Positions 1 through 8,496 of a stretch of 64,000 nucleotides of DNA are shown here, piece after piece (the first letter of the stretch is position 1; each line of letters starts with the position of its first letter). The DNA is taken from contig DAXETY010000056.1 in assembly GCA_051155755.1 (NCBI GenBank), forward strand, positions 1 to 64,000, in the 5' to 3' direction. The notes beneath the pieces are model-generated. The model did no database searches. It worked only from the letters and a program-made list of their open reading frames with translations, and was not told where the DNA came from. The position numbers were made by a program, and so were the translations under genes. Origin of the DNA: DAXETY01 sp051155755. GTDB taxonomy: Bacteria; Desulfobacterota; Desulfobacteria; Desulfobacterales; SG8-13.

Positions 1-60
1 ACGGATGCCTTTTGAGAACTGAAACGGCGAGAGGGCGAGACGGAGAAACGGCGCGAAACC

Positions 61-87
61 GGCTTGATTGGCTTAATTGGTTTGATT
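61..87. repeat. Nonamer tandem repeat, 3 units
   Basis: Three consecutive 9-mers of the form GGYTTRATT (ggcttgatt, ggcttaatt, ggtttgatt). The same 9-mer family recurs at 1106-1150 on the other side of the amidohydrolase gene, so the gene is bracketed by related microrepeats. Nothing suggests that the repeat is translated. Confidence 0.75.
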
Positions 88-109
88 GGCCACTTGGGTT
101 GCGGATCAC

Positions 110-180
110 GAGTTGTGAGTTGCGGTTTGGTTACGTATGCTTTTTACAACGGACAACGGACAACGGACGACTGACTGCTG
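110..180. repeat. Heptamer tandem repeats (two runs)
   Basis: Positions 110-130 read gagttgt-gagttgc-ggtttgg and positions 146-180 read acaacgg three times, then acgactg and actgctg. Both runs keep a period of 7. The rest of 1-291 holds no gene I can support: it has scattered cggcgaaac-like motifs and gagcttt/gagccct heptamers near 210-225. The layout recalls the heptameric STRR repeats known from cyanobacteria, but the sequences differ. Confidence 0.7.
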
Positions 181-291
181 GGATGGTTTCCGAATTTATG
201 CATTTACTTTGAGCTTTGAGCCCTCTGCGTTGAATTGGTTCAATAAGTTGCCGAAGTGTGTTGCGTGCTCGAAATTGGAACGGCGAGAGGG

Positions 292-1032
292 CTATACCCC
301 GATCAACCCGGAGATGTTTCCCCCGCACACGGCGGCCAGGTCGGGTTCTGTCAGCCCGAGTGTTTGCAGCATCCACAGCTGGGTCGCCGGCGTTCCAAAC
401 GGATAGTCGCTGCCGAAGATTAAACGCGAAGCTCCGTAACGTTCCAGAAACGCGGTAATCTCCCACCGCCCGGCCAGGGCGGTATCCGCATACACATTGT
501 CGTCATCCCATATACCCTGTTCCATTAACTGTTCGAAGCCGCCGTTGAGCATTCCGAGATGCGGGATGATCACCGCCGTGCGTCCGGCCACCTGCTGGAC
601 GAACCACCGGGTGCGCTCGAATGTTTCTTCGAAAACAATCGGCAGCCTGCGATCGCAGATGGCGTCGATCATTTCCGTGCAGGCCGGATCGGCATAGCGA
701 TAGGGCGGCTCTCCGGCATGATGGTGCCACTTGATGCCGGCAAACCGATGGGCCAGATCTTCGACCGCGAAATCGTTCCAGACGAAATAATACGGATAAA
801 CGCCCGGATGCCGCCGACTCAGATCCAGCAGGTATTCATGCGCCTGCTGCCGGCAATGTCTCCAGGTGTCATCATCATCGAATCCGGGATCGTAGCGGTC
901 GTAGATATCTTCCACCGGCGCAAAGAGACAGGCCGCTTCGATGCCGGCGTTTTCCAGCAGGGGCAGGATGTCCTCCCACGGCTGATGCACGTTCTGCACA
1001 CCGCAGTGGATGTGGCTGTCGATGATTCGCAT
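292..1032 (-). CDS. Amidohydrolase-family (TIM-barrel) metal hydrolase
   Basis: A 246-residue protein of the amidohydrolase-2 type (PF04909-like). The N-terminus carries the metal-binding D-x-H-x-H motif (DSHIHCG, residues 5-11), followed by a His-rich strand (GIKWHHHAGEPP, about 100-110), a central IPHLG and a C-terminal FGSDYPFG whose Asp is the usual metal/catalytic acid. The family hydrolyses or decarboxylates small cyclic or carboxylated substrates, but the substrate cannot be deduced. The ATG is preceded by a weak purine stretch. It has no operon partner: the next minus-strand gene upstream lies beyond a 230 bp repeat-rich gap. Confidence 0.8.
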   Translation of the reverse strand: MRIIDSHIHCGVQNVHQPWEDILPLLENAGIEAACLFAPVEDIYDRYDPGFDDDDTWRHCRQQAHEYLLDLSRRHPGVYPYYFVWNDFAVEDLAHRFAGIKWHHHAGEPPYRYADPACTEMIDAICDRRLPIVFEETFERTRWFVQQVAGRTAVIIPHLGMLNGGFEQLMEQGIWDDDNVYADTALAGRWEITAFLERYGASRLIFGSDYPFGTPATQLWMLQTLGLTEPDLAAVCGGNISGLIGV

Positions 1033-1105
1033 ATGGCTTCTTTCTCAGCGAACCTGGTGCAAGATGATGATATGTTGACGCATTCTCGAGTAGACCGGAT
1101 CGTTC

Positions 1106-1150
1106 GGTTCGATTGGTTCGATTGGTTCGATTGGTTGAATTGGTTTGAAT
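1106..1150. repeat. Nonamer tandem repeat, 5 units
   Basis: Five head-to-tail 9-mers: GGTTCGATT three times, then GGTTGAATT and GGTTTGAAT. An inverted version (aaccaatcaaaccaat) lies at about 1187-1202. This fills most of the 230 bp gap between the amidohydrolase and the kinase gene. Frame by frame it would encode a Phe-Asp-Trp repeat, which I regard as an accident of the repeat. Confidence 0.85.
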
Positions 1151-1262
1151 GCAGAACACGGGGTATCAAAGAATAAGCTCCATGGAAACCAATCAAACCA
1201 ATAAAACAGCCCTCTCATCGCCATCTGCCGCATTCTGAAATCCGATATTCAAAATCCGCTTT

Positions 1263-2621
1263 TTATCGCCGGAGCGTGCGCACCGCCCGCACGTGAAACC
1301 GGGCGCTGAAATCTTGCCAGTCGACATAGGCCAGATCGACGCTGACATACCAGGCGGCGATGAAAGATCTGCGATCACAGCTCCACAGATGGCGCTGGGT
1401 CGAATCGAATACCGGATCGAGGCAGTAATCCCGGCCCCGGGGCGGCTGGTTCAGCAGCGATAGCAATTCGGCGATGGTCGGCAGGCGCCAATCGCCGCAG
1501 TCGCAGAAACGCTCCTGGTTCAGGCGTTCCACATAAACGTGGGCCTGCTGCCATGTCAAGGGGTAGCGCGAGCCGGCACGCTGCCAGACAAGCCCGGTGG
1601 CGGTATCGGTAATCATCCGGTCACCGGCGGGTTCGAAATGATTGGCCATGTAAGCCACCGGCCGCCACAGCCGGTTGGTTCCGAAAAAATCACGCGCCGG
1701 ACCGGGCGGCATTTTGACACAGTGGCTGCGTAGCGCTACCGGCGTGCCGCCGGATTTCAAACGGTTCCGGTCGGGATTTTCTTCCGGCAGTCGGCAGGTG
1801 GCGGCCAGGTGATGCTGCCATGAGCGTTCCAGAGATTCGAGCGCTGCGAGCATTTCGGCGGCCGATGCGAATCGGCGCCGGGGGCTGGGGTCGAGGGCGC
1901 AGGCAATGAAGCGGTCCCAGTCCGCATTTAAGTCCGAATTGTAACGGGCCGTCGCACGGGGGGGCTGTGCCGGCAGCACCCCGGTAAGCATCCGGTAAAA
2001 GGTCACCGCTCCGGCATACAAATCGGCGCTGACGTCGATTCGGTCCGGGTTTTCCTCCTGTTCCGGCGGCGCATACCAGGGCGAGCCGATTTTCAGACTC
2101 GGCGGCCCGGTGTAGGACTCTCCGCGCAATTTCGACAGCCCGAAATCACAGATTTTGACCGTGTCTTCGTCGGTGACCAGAAGATTGTGAGGTTTGATGT
2201 CGCGGTGAAGAATCTCGCAATGATGCAGTGCGTCGAGCCCGGAGAGGGTCTGGCGCAGATAGTGAATCGCCCGTTCCGGACGTATTTTGCGGGAAGGCGT
2301 GTCCGGCCGGTCGGTTTCACCGAGGATCCGTCCCAGGCTGTTGGAATAATATTCCATCAGGTAAAAAGGCTTGCCTGCGTGTTCGTCGTAGTCCAGAATC
2401 TGGACCACGTTCGGGTGCCGCAAATCAGCCAGCGTGGCCGCTTCGGACTCGAACATGGCGCGAATCGATTCGGGGCCGAGCAACTCGGCGGTCAGCGGAT
2501 CCGGGTCGAGCAGCTTCAGGGCTGCAATCTTGCCGATATGGGGGTGTTCGACCTTGAAAATCTTGCCCATGCCACCGCGGCCGAGCAGGCCCCGGATCAT
2601 ATATTTTCCGATTTTTTTCAT
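1263..2621 (-). CDS. Ser/Thr protein kinase with C-terminal DUF1566 domain
   Basis: A 452-residue Hanks-type kinase. Glycine loop GRGGMG at 14-19, ATP-anchoring K36, catalytic HRDIKPHN with D141 and N146, and DFG at 159-161 are all present, so it should be active. After a linker, residues about 330-452 match DUF1566/Lcl C-terminal repeats (TATGLVWQ, WRLPTIAELLSL, WSCDRR, VRAVR), a fold seen in extracytoplasmic and phage-receptor-like proteins. No transmembrane segment is evident, so both domains are probably cytoplasmic. The ATG at 2621 was chosen because the kinase fold starts there; a longer reading would run into the phosphoesterase gene 34 bp upstream. Likely co-transcribed with that gene. 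Target unknown. Confidence 0.85.
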   Translation of the reverse strand: MKKIGKYMIRGLLGRGGMGKIFKVEHPHIGKIAALKLLDPDPLTAELLGPESIRAMFESEAATLADLRHPNVVQILDYDEHAGKPFYLMEYYSNSLGRILGETDRPDTPSRKIRPERAIHYLRQTLSGLDALHHCEILHRDIKPHNLLVTDEDTVKICDFGLSKLRGESYTGPPSLKIGSPWYAPPEQEENPDRIDVSADLYAGAVTFYRMLTGVLPAQPPRATARYNSDLNADWDRFIACALDPSPRRRFASAAEMLAALESLERSWQHHLAATCRLPEENPDRNRLKSGGTPVALRSHCVKMPPGPARDFFGTNRLWRPVAYMANHFEPAGDRMITDTATGLVWQRAGSRYPLTWQQAHVYVERLNQERFCDCGDWRLPTIAELLSLLNQPPRGRDYCLDPVFDSTQRHLWSCDRRSFIAAWYVSVDLAYVDWQDFSARFHVRAVRTLRR

Positions 2622-2655
2622 TTGCTTCGACCCGAAATTGAGCGATTGCTCGATG

Positions 2656-3384
2656 CTACCACAGCCGGTCGGCATGCACCTTGGGCAAACCGGCCGAGCG
2701 GATCTTGGCGGCTGCCGCAGCGATGTCGTAGGAAACGAAACGAACATCCAGATTGAATTCGGAAGTGTCCAGGATGGCGTACTTGGCCCGATTGTCCCCG
2801 TCGCGCGGCTGTCCGACACTGCCGCTGTTGATCAGATAGCGGATGGACGACGGTAAAAGAGTGATGGTGCCCTGCTCCAGCGGGGTCGAATCGATCCGAT
2901 CGTCTGCCACGGTCACAAGGTTCAGGTCGTGGGTGTGTCCGATGAAACAGATGTGCGTATCCAGACTTTTGATGATGCGCAACCGTTCATCCGGCGGTAC
3001 CTCAAAACGATAGGTGGTCACTGAATCGGGCGGGAATCCGTGTACGAAACGACAACCGTGAAGCACCTGCACCGAATGCATGCCGGCGATGTATCGGCGG
3101 GAAGATTCCGTGAGCCATTGAGCGGTCATTTCGATCGAAGTGCGCGCCACCGGATTGAACCAGGCCAGATAATCGGGGTCGAGAACGGCCAGTTCGTGAT
3201 TGCCCAAAACGGAGGCAATTCCACGCTGCTGAAGCGTTTCGATCACCCGGTTCGGCTCGGCGCCGTAGCCAATGGCATCACCGAGGCAGAAAAATTCTTC
3301 GACCCCGGCCGCGTCGGCATCCCGAAGCACGGCGTCCAATGCATCCCAGTTTGCATGAATATCCGAAAGGATTCCCAATTTCAT
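2656..3384 (-). CDS. Calcineurin-like metallophosphoesterase (YfcE/MJ0936 type)
   Basis: A 242-residue phosphodiesterase with the complete dimetal motif series: SDIHAN (7-12), GDAIGYG, GNHE and a C-terminal GHTHD. Family members hydrolyse phosphodiesters or phosphoproteins. The tail (KVHADRLW) is typical of the small stand-alone branch. A TGGAG Shine-Dalgarno lies about 8 nt before the ATG. It sits immediately upstream of the Ser/Thr kinase on the same strand; a kinase beside a phosphoesterase is suggestive of opposed activities, but this is only context. Confidence 0.85.
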   Translation of the reverse strand: MKLGILSDIHANWDALDAVLRDADAAGVEEFFCLGDAIGYGAEPNRVIETLQQRGIASVLGNHELAVLDPDYLAWFNPVARTSIEMTAQWLTESSRRYIAGMHSVQVLHGCRFVHGFPPDSVTTYRFEVPPDERLRIIKSLDTHICFIGHTHDLNLVTVADDRIDSTPLEQGTITLLPSSIRYLINSGSVGQPRDGDNRAKYAILDTSEFNLDVRFVSYDIAAAAAKIRSAGLPKVHADRLW

Positions 3385-3423
3385 CGATTGCTCCAGCGTC
3401 GATCACGGCGTGCTTTTCGACAT

Positions 3424-4194
3424 CTAAAGGCGTTGAAAATACCACGCCATTACCCGGGTGCCGAAAAACAGGTAGGTGGTGGCGCCGATGGCCAGGAACG
3501 GGCCGAACGGGATTGCCAGCTTCAGGTTCTGACGGGTCACCAGCATGACCCCCAGACCGGCAATGGTGCCGACCGCCGAGGATACGAAAATCGTAAAGAG
3601 CACCCCTTTCCATCCGACCAGGGCCCCGATCATGGCCAGCAGCTTGATGTCGCCGCCGCCCATGCCTTCTTTGCGTGTCAAGAGGTAGTATACCTGCGCC
3701 ACCAGATACAGGCTTCCACCGCCCACCAGAATCCCCAGCAGGGAGTCCAGCCAGTTGATTTCCGGCAGGGCCAGGCCGGCCAGGAAAAACACGGCGATGC
3801 CGGGCAGCGATAAAATGTCGGGAATAATCCGATGGTCGAGGTCGATAAAGGTGATCAGGATCAGCACTGCGATGAACACGAAATAGACCAGAGCCGAGAG
3901 GGACAGACCGAATTTACCATAAATCGCAACTGCAAAAAGGCCGGTCAACAGTTCGACCAGCGGATAGCGAATCGAGATGGGCGATTTGCAATGACGGCAC
4001 TTGCCAAGCAGCCACAGGTAGCTCACCAGGGGGATATTGTCGTAAAACCGGATCGGTGCGGCACACCGCGGACAACTCGAGCCCGGAAACACGATGGACT
4101 GAGCGGCTGGAATGCGGTGAATGCAGACATTCAAAAAACTGCCGATGCACAAACCGAAAAGGAATCCGATGATACCGATCTGCAACGATTCCAT
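3424..4194 (-). CDS. pilD: Prepilin leader peptidase/N-methyltransferase
   Basis: An integral-membrane aspartyl protease that cleaves type IV prepilins or type II secretion pseudopilins and methylates the new N-terminus. The N-terminal cytoplasmic loop has the two-CxxC zinc motif (CPRCAAPI and CRHCKSPI), and the peptidase part has the GGGDIK motif with its catalytic Asp; the first Asp is in the LDHRIIPD segment. About eight hydrophobic helices are visible. The start at 4194 has AAGG six bases upstream; an ATG two codons earlier (4200) is also possible. No pilin genes are in the window. Confidence 0.9.
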   Translation of the reverse strand: MESLQIGIIGFLFGLCIGSFLNVCIHRIPAAQSIVFPGSSCPRCAAPIRFYDNIPLVSYLWLLGKCRHCKSPISIRYPLVELLTGLFAVAIYGKFGLSLSALVYFVFIAVLILITFIDLDHRIIPDILSLPGIAVFFLAGLALPEINWLDSLLGILVGGGSLYLVAQVYYLLTRKEGMGGGDIKLLAMIGALVGWKGVLFTIFVSSAVGTIAGLGVMLVTRQNLKLAIPFGPFLAIGATTYLFFGTRVMAWYFQRL

Positions 4195-4293
4195 TGACAT
4201 CCTTGCGGAGATTGCGGAAGGGGGATCAAGAAATTAAATTCACCTCTAAAGTCAATAGCTTAGTAAAAATCGACGTAAAAAGCAAGGTTATTG

Positions 4294-4321
4294 TTGCGTA
4301 TTGATTAAATACTTATATAAT
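4294..4321 (+). promoter_or_regulatory. Sigma-70-like promoter for lon
   Basis: TTGCGT at 4294-4299, a 16 nt spacer and a perfect TATAAT at 4316-4321, in an AT-rich gap about 77 nt upstream of the lon start. No CIRCE element was seen. Confidence 0.6.
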
Positions 4322-4358
4322 AAAAGGTTCTGCAAAGAAAACGATTGCCGCAATAACA

Positions 4359-4384
4359 ACGGATGCACAGACGGCATCCGTTTT
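4359..4384 (+). promoter_or_regulatory. Hairpin with U-run in the lon leader
   Basis: ACGGATGC (4359-4366) pairs perfectly with GCATCCGT (4374-4381) across a 7 nt loop and is followed by TTT. It lies between the promoter and the ribosome-binding site and could attenuate transcription or occlude the RBS. The role is inferred. Confidence 0.45.
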
Positions 4385-4397
4385 GAGAGGAGAACGC

Positions 4398-6872
4398 ATG
4401 GCCGAGGCCGACAAGGACGACCTGATCAGCATTTTAGACGAAGACGCCGCCGTCACCGACATCCCGCTGACACTGCCGCTTTTGCCGGTGCGTGACATCG
4501 TGGTCTTTACCGACATGTTGCTGCCGCTGTTTGTCGGCAGGGACAAATCCATCCGCGCCGTGGAAGATACCGTGGCGAAAGACGGTTTTTTGTTTATGGC
4601 GACCCAGAAAGACCCGGCTGTCGAAAACCCTTCTCCGGAGGATATCTACCGTTACGGCACCGTCGGTCGCGTGCTGCGCATGCTCAAGCTCCCCGACGGG
4701 CGCGTCAAGACGCTGGTGCAGGGGATCAGCAAGGCGCGCATATTGCGGTATGTCGCCAAAAAGAATTATTTTCGAGTCCGAATCGAAACCATCGAAGATG
4801 TGTCCTTCGAAGTGATGACCGTCGAGGTCGAAGCGCTGATGCGAAACGTTCGCGAACAGGCCGAACAACTTCTGGCCGTTCGAGGCGAGATGACCGGAGA
4901 TGTGACCAACGTTCTGGAAAGCATCGATGAACCCGGAAAGCTGGCGGATCTGGTGGCCACCAACCTCAAGCTCAAAACGGACGAGTCCCAGGAACTGCTG
5001 GAAACTTTCGACCCGGTCGAACGCCTGCGGCGGATCAATACGCTGCTCTCCCGCGAGCTTGAACTGTCGACGATGCAGGCCAAGATTCAATCCGAGGTCA
5101 AAGATGAAATTTTCAAGAACCAGCGGGACTATTTTCTGCGCGAACAGGTGCGGGCCATCCACAAGGAACTGGGCGAAAGCGACGATAAGTCCCAGGAGGT
5201 CGAAGAATACCGGCGAAAAATCAAGCGCGCCCGCATGGGCAAGCAGGCCGAAAGCGAAGCTTTGAAGCAGTTGCGGCGACTGGACCAGATGCATCCCGAC
5301 TCGGCCGAATCGGCCGTGATTCGAACCTATCTGGACTGGCTGGTGGATATGCCATGGAGCAAAAGCACCAAGGACGCCATCAACATCCGTTCCGTGAAAA
5401 AGGAACTCGATCGAGACCATTACGGGCTGGACCGCGTTAAAGACCGCATTCTGGAATATTTGAGCGTTCGGAAATTGAATCCCAAAATGAAGGGTCCGAT
5501 TCTTTGCTTTGTCGGACCTCCGGGTGTCGGAAAGACGTCCCTGGGTCAGGCGATCGCCCGTGCGCTGCATCGAAAATTCGTGCGCATTTCCCTGGGTGGG
5601 ATTCGCGACGAGGCCGAAATCCGGGGGCATCGCCGCACCTACATCGGGGCGATGCCGGGTCGGATTTTGCAGGGCCTCAAACAGGCCGGCAGCCGCAACC
5701 CGGTATTCATGATGGACGAGATCGACAAGCTGGGCGCGGATTTTCGCGGCGACCCGTCCTCGGCGCTCCTGGAAGCTCTGGACCCGGAGCAGAACACCCA
5801 GTTCAGCGACCATTATCTTAATCTGCCGTTTGATCTTTCCAACGTTATGTTTATCCTGACTGCCAACATCACCGACACGATTCCTTCGGCGCTGCTGGAC
5901 CGCATGGAGGTCATCTCGCTGTCGGGTTACACGGAGGAGGAAAAACGGGAAATCGTTTTCCGGCACCTCATACCGCGCCAGACGAAAGAAAACGGTCTGG
6001 TCAAACGGCAGTTGAAATTCAGCAATGCCGCCGTCGAGCTGATCATCAACGAGTACACTTCGGAAGCCGGTTTGCGCAATCTGGAGCGGGAAATCGGGTC
6101 GGTATGCCGCAAGACCGCCCGGAAAATCGCCGAAGGCCGCAAGGGCCCCTTTCTGATTACCCGCGGCAATCTGCACAAATACCTGGGCGTTCCGCGTTAT
6201 TACCCGGAAATGGATCAGGAAGAAAGCCAGGTGGGACTGGCAACCGGCCTGGCCTGGACCCAGGCCGGCGGTGAAGTCATGTATGTGGAGGCCTCGCTGA
6301 TTCGAGGCAAGGGCGAGTTGATCATAACCGGTCAGCTGGGTGAGGTGATGCAGGAATCGGCTCGAGCGGCGGTGAGCTATGCCCGGGCAAACGTTCGGGC
6401 TTACGGGGGCCGCGACAGCCTCTTTGACAGCGTTGACATTCACATTCACGTGCCGGCGGGTGCCATTCCCAAAGATGGTCCTTCGGCCGGCACGGCCATG
6501 GCAACCGCCCTGATATCGGCGGTCAGCGGCCGTAAAATATGCAGTGACGTGGCCATGACCGGCGAAATTACCTTGCGCGGCAGGGTGTTGCCGGTCGGCG
6601 GGTTGAAGGAAAAATCCTTGGGAGCCCTCCGGGCGGGGATCAAAACGGTGATCATCCCCAAAAAAAACCTGAAAGAGCTGGATGAAATCCCGCAGAAAAT
6701 CAAGCGCAAGCTGCGATACGTCAGCGTGGAACGAATGGACGATGTCCTGGCGATTGCCCTGGAGACATTGCCCAAGGCCGCCGGTCAAAAAAAGCGGCCG
6801 ACGCGAAAATCATCCGTTCGCCGCTCCCGAACTTCGACAACGGCTGGGGGGGAGGCTACGGCCACCCATTAG
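4398..6872 (+). CDS. lon: ATP-dependent Lon protease
   Basis: An 824-residue cytosolic AAA+ protease. Layout: N-terminal LON substrate domain (about 20-220), coiled middle, AAA+ module with Walker A GPPGVGKT near 372-379 and Walker B FMMDEIDK, then the protease domain with the catalytic dyad S696 (KDGPSAGTAM) and K739 (GGLKEK). A short basic Ser/Arg/Thr tail follows. The ATG at 4398 has GAGGAG seven bases upstream; an in-frame TTG at 4383 precedes that Shine-Dalgarno and is rejected. Full length for LonA. Degrades misfolded and short-lived regulatory proteins. Confidence 0.97.
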   Translation: MAEADKDDLISILDEDAAVTDIPLTLPLLPVRDIVVFTDMLLPLFVGRDKSIRAVEDTVAKDGFLFMATQKDPAVENPSPEDIYRYGTVGRVLRMLKLPDGRVKTLVQGISKARILRYVAKKNYFRVRIETIEDVSFEVMTVEVEALMRNVREQAEQLLAVRGEMTGDVTNVLESIDEPGKLADLVATNLKLKTDESQELLETFDPVERLRRINTLLSRELELSTMQAKIQSEVKDEIFKNQRDYFLREQVRAIHKELGESDDKSQEVEEYRRKIKRARMGKQAESEALKQLRRLDQMHPDSAESAVIRTYLDWLVDMPWSKSTKDAINIRSVKKELDRDHYGLDRVKDRILEYLSVRKLNPKMKGPILCFVGPPGVGKTSLGQAIARALHRKFVRISLGGIRDEAEIRGHRRTYIGAMPGRILQGLKQAGSRNPVFMMDEIDKLGADFRGDPSSALLEALDPEQNTQFSDHYLNLPFDLSNVMFILTANITDTIPSALLDRMEVISLSGYTEEEKREIVFRHLIPRQTKENGLVKRQLKFSNAAVELIINEYTSEAGLRNLEREIGSVCRKTARKIAEGRKGPFLITRGNLHKYLGVPRYYPEMDQEESQVGLATGLAWTQAGGEVMYVEASLIRGKGELIITGQLGEVMQESARAAVSYARANVRAYGGRDSLFDSVDIHIHVPAGAIPKDGPSAGTAMATALISAVSGRKICSDVAMTGEITLRGRVLPVGGLKEKSLGALRAGIKTVIIPKKNLKELDEIPQKIKRKLRYVSVERMDDVLAIALETLPKAAGQKKRPTRKSSVRRSRTSTTAGGEATATH

Positions 6873-7013
6873 TTTCCAGCCCCTGAATGGTCCTTTTCCC
6901 GCTGGGCTTTGCTCTCCGCGGATTTCCGGTTGCGGCGTACGCTATGTACGCTTCACCACAAATCCTTGTGCGGCCTTGCCCACCGCGAAAAATCCTCATT
7001 CATGAACTGGAAA

Positions 7014-7039
7014 CAAAAATTTGAAACGCTCATTTTAGG
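7014..7039 (-). repeat. Short palindromic repeat (SR) copy 1
   Basis: Read on the minus strand it begins CCTAAAATGAGCGTTTCAAA and ends in a T-run. The repeat ends exactly at the A of the tsaB ATG, so the whole translation-initiation region of tsaB is repeat sequence. The remainder of the lon-tsaB gap has one hairpin (gcgtac/gtacgc near 6938). Confidence 0.8.
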
Positions 7040-7753
7040 ATGAAGATACTGGCGGTGGATACGGCCACGCGCAGCTGCAGCGTGGCGCTGATGAACGAAG
7101 ACCATTTGTTGGCGGAATTTACCCTGGTGCGGCGCCAGACCCATTCCCGGCACCTGATGGCGATGATTGCCGATCTGCTGGATGCAAGCGGCGAAACTCC
7201 GGCAGCCATCGACGGTTTTGCGGTGACCCACGGACCGGGATCTTTCACCGGGCTGCGAATCGGCTCCAGTACGGTCAAAGGGCTGGCCGAAGCGCTGCAG
7301 CGTCCGATGGCGGGTGTGTCCACCCTGGCGGCGCTGGCAATGCAGGCCCTGCCGGCAGATAAACTGGTATGCCCGGTTATCGACGCCCGCCGCAAGGAAG
7401 TCTATGCAGGGGCCTATCGGTTGAAAAACGGTGTGCCGACCGCCGTTGCCGAAGAGCAGGTTCTGGCGCCCGAGCAAGTCGCCGCTAGATTCGACGAACC
7501 CTGCATTTACATCGGCGATGGGGCCTTGCTCTACCGGGAACGGCTGCTGAAACCGGACAGGGACGATGAAGTGTCGGCAATCGCCTCGGTCCACGTGATT
7601 CATGCCGCTGCGGTGGCCAGGCTGGCACGACAGGTTTTTTTGAGCGGATTCGGCCGTGATCCGGCGGATTTTGTGCCGACCTATTTGCGAAAATCCGATG
7701 CCGAACGAAACCGGTCGACTCGCTCCAAAGGTAAAATATCTAATATTCATTGA
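7040..7753 (+). CDS. tsaB: tRNA threonylcarbamoyladenosine biosynthesis protein TsaB
   Basis: A 237-residue actin-like ASKHA protein. It starts with the family-typical MKILAVDTATRSCSVAL and has THGPGSFTGLRIG near residue 70-82 and the STLAALA segment. TsaB partners TsaD and TsaE in making t6A37 on ANN-decoding tRNAs. Family homology fixes the start at the first residue, yet the upstream sequence is the SR repeat and offers only AGG directly against the ATG, so initiation should be weak or unconventional. The stop overlaps the -35 box of the next promoter. Confidence 0.93.
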   Translation: MKILAVDTATRSCSVALMNEDHLLAEFTLVRRQTHSRHLMAMIADLLDASGETPAAIDGFAVTHGPGSFTGLRIGSSTVKGLAEALQRPMAGVSTLAALAMQALPADKLVCPVIDARRKEVYAGAYRLKNGVPTAVAEEQVLAPEQVAARFDEPCIYIGDGALLYRERLLKPDRDDEVSAIASVHVIHAAAVARLARQVFLSGFGRDPADFVPTYLRKSDAERNRSTRSKGKISNIH

Positions 7754-7778
7754 CAATTAGGTTTCATTCTGGTAGATA
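7750..7778 (+). promoter_or_regulatory. Sigma-70-like promoter for psd-pssA
   Basis: TTGACA at 7750-7755, a 17 nt spacer and TAGATA at 7773-7778. It overlaps the stop codon of tsaB and lies 47 bp before the psd start, so phospholipid genes can be transcribed independently of tsaB. Confidence 0.6.
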
Positions 7779-7824
7779 TGATCACCTGTTTACACGGGTG
7801 GCGCCTGAATCCAAGGATCAAATC

Positions 7825-8496
7825 ATGGACGATTTCACCTGGTCGGATCCGCCGACGCAAACCGCGTTTCCGGTCGCCCGGGCCGGTTATCCGATCATTC
7901 TTGCCTGTACATTTGTCACCGCAGTGCTGGCCCTGTTGGAAATGACCGTTCCGACGCTGCTGGCGTTGCTGATCACGGTGTTTGTGGTCTATTTTTTCCG
8001 GGATCCGGATCGTCCGGTGCCGAGCACACCCGGCGCGCTGGTCGCGCCGGCGGACGGTAAGGTGGTACAGTTGGAATCCGTGGCGCCCAATCCGTACTAC
8101 GATGGTGAATGCAAGAAAATCAGCATCTTCATGTCGGTGTTCAATGTCCATGTCAACCGCATGCCCTGCGATGCGCGTGTGGATCGAATTCGCTATTGGC
8201 CGGGAAAATTCGTCGCCGCCAATCTCGACAAAGCATCGCTTGACAACGAGCGCAATGCCATCTACTTGAAGGCCGAAGACGGCCGCAGGATTACCGTGGT
8301 GCAAATTGCCGGACTGGTTGCCCGCCGCATCCTGTGCAACATCGGTGAAGGCAACCCGGTACGCCGGGGGCAAAGATTCGGGATGATCTGTTTCGGATCC
8401 CGCGTCGATCTCTACCTGCCGCTGGATACGGAGATTCGGGTGCAAACGGGAGACCGCGTAACAGCCGGTTCGACGATTGTGGGAGTCCTTTCATGA
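7825..8496 (+). CDS. psd: Phosphatidylserine decarboxylase proenzyme (short form)
   Basis: A 223-residue decarboxylase that makes phosphatidylethanolamine from phosphatidylserine. Two hydrophobic segments (about 24-58) are followed by YFFRDPDRPVP, a PADGKV strand, FMSVFNVHVNRMP and the autocatalytic processing site FGSRVDLYLP, where Ser becomes the pyruvoyl group. The short length matches the archaeal-type/type II Psd. AAGGA lies 7 nt before the ATG at 7825; a longer frame opens inside tsaB and lacks an RBS. The last 4 nt overlap pssA (ATGA), indicating translational coupling. Confidence 0.93.
   Translation: MDDFTWSDPPTQTAFPVARAGYPIILACTFVTAVLALLEMTVPTLLALLITVFVVYFFRDPDRPVPSTPGALVAPADGKVVQLESVAPNPYYDGECKKISIFMSVFNVHVNRMPCDARVDRIRYWPGKFVAANLDKASLDNERNAIYLKAEDGRRITVVQIAGLVARRILCNIGEGNPVRRGQRFGMICFGSRVDLYLPLDTEIRVQTGDRVTAGSTIVGVLS

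Noticed and set aside
1090..1170. Phe-Asp-Trp repeat peptide in the nonamer array
   Set aside because: Simple translation of a 9 bp repeat; no RBS and no continuation as a protein.
4434..6788. 784-codon open frame opposite lon
   Set aside because: Exact antisense shadow of a well-supported protease gene; composition follows the third-position bias of lon, with no family motifs and no RBS.
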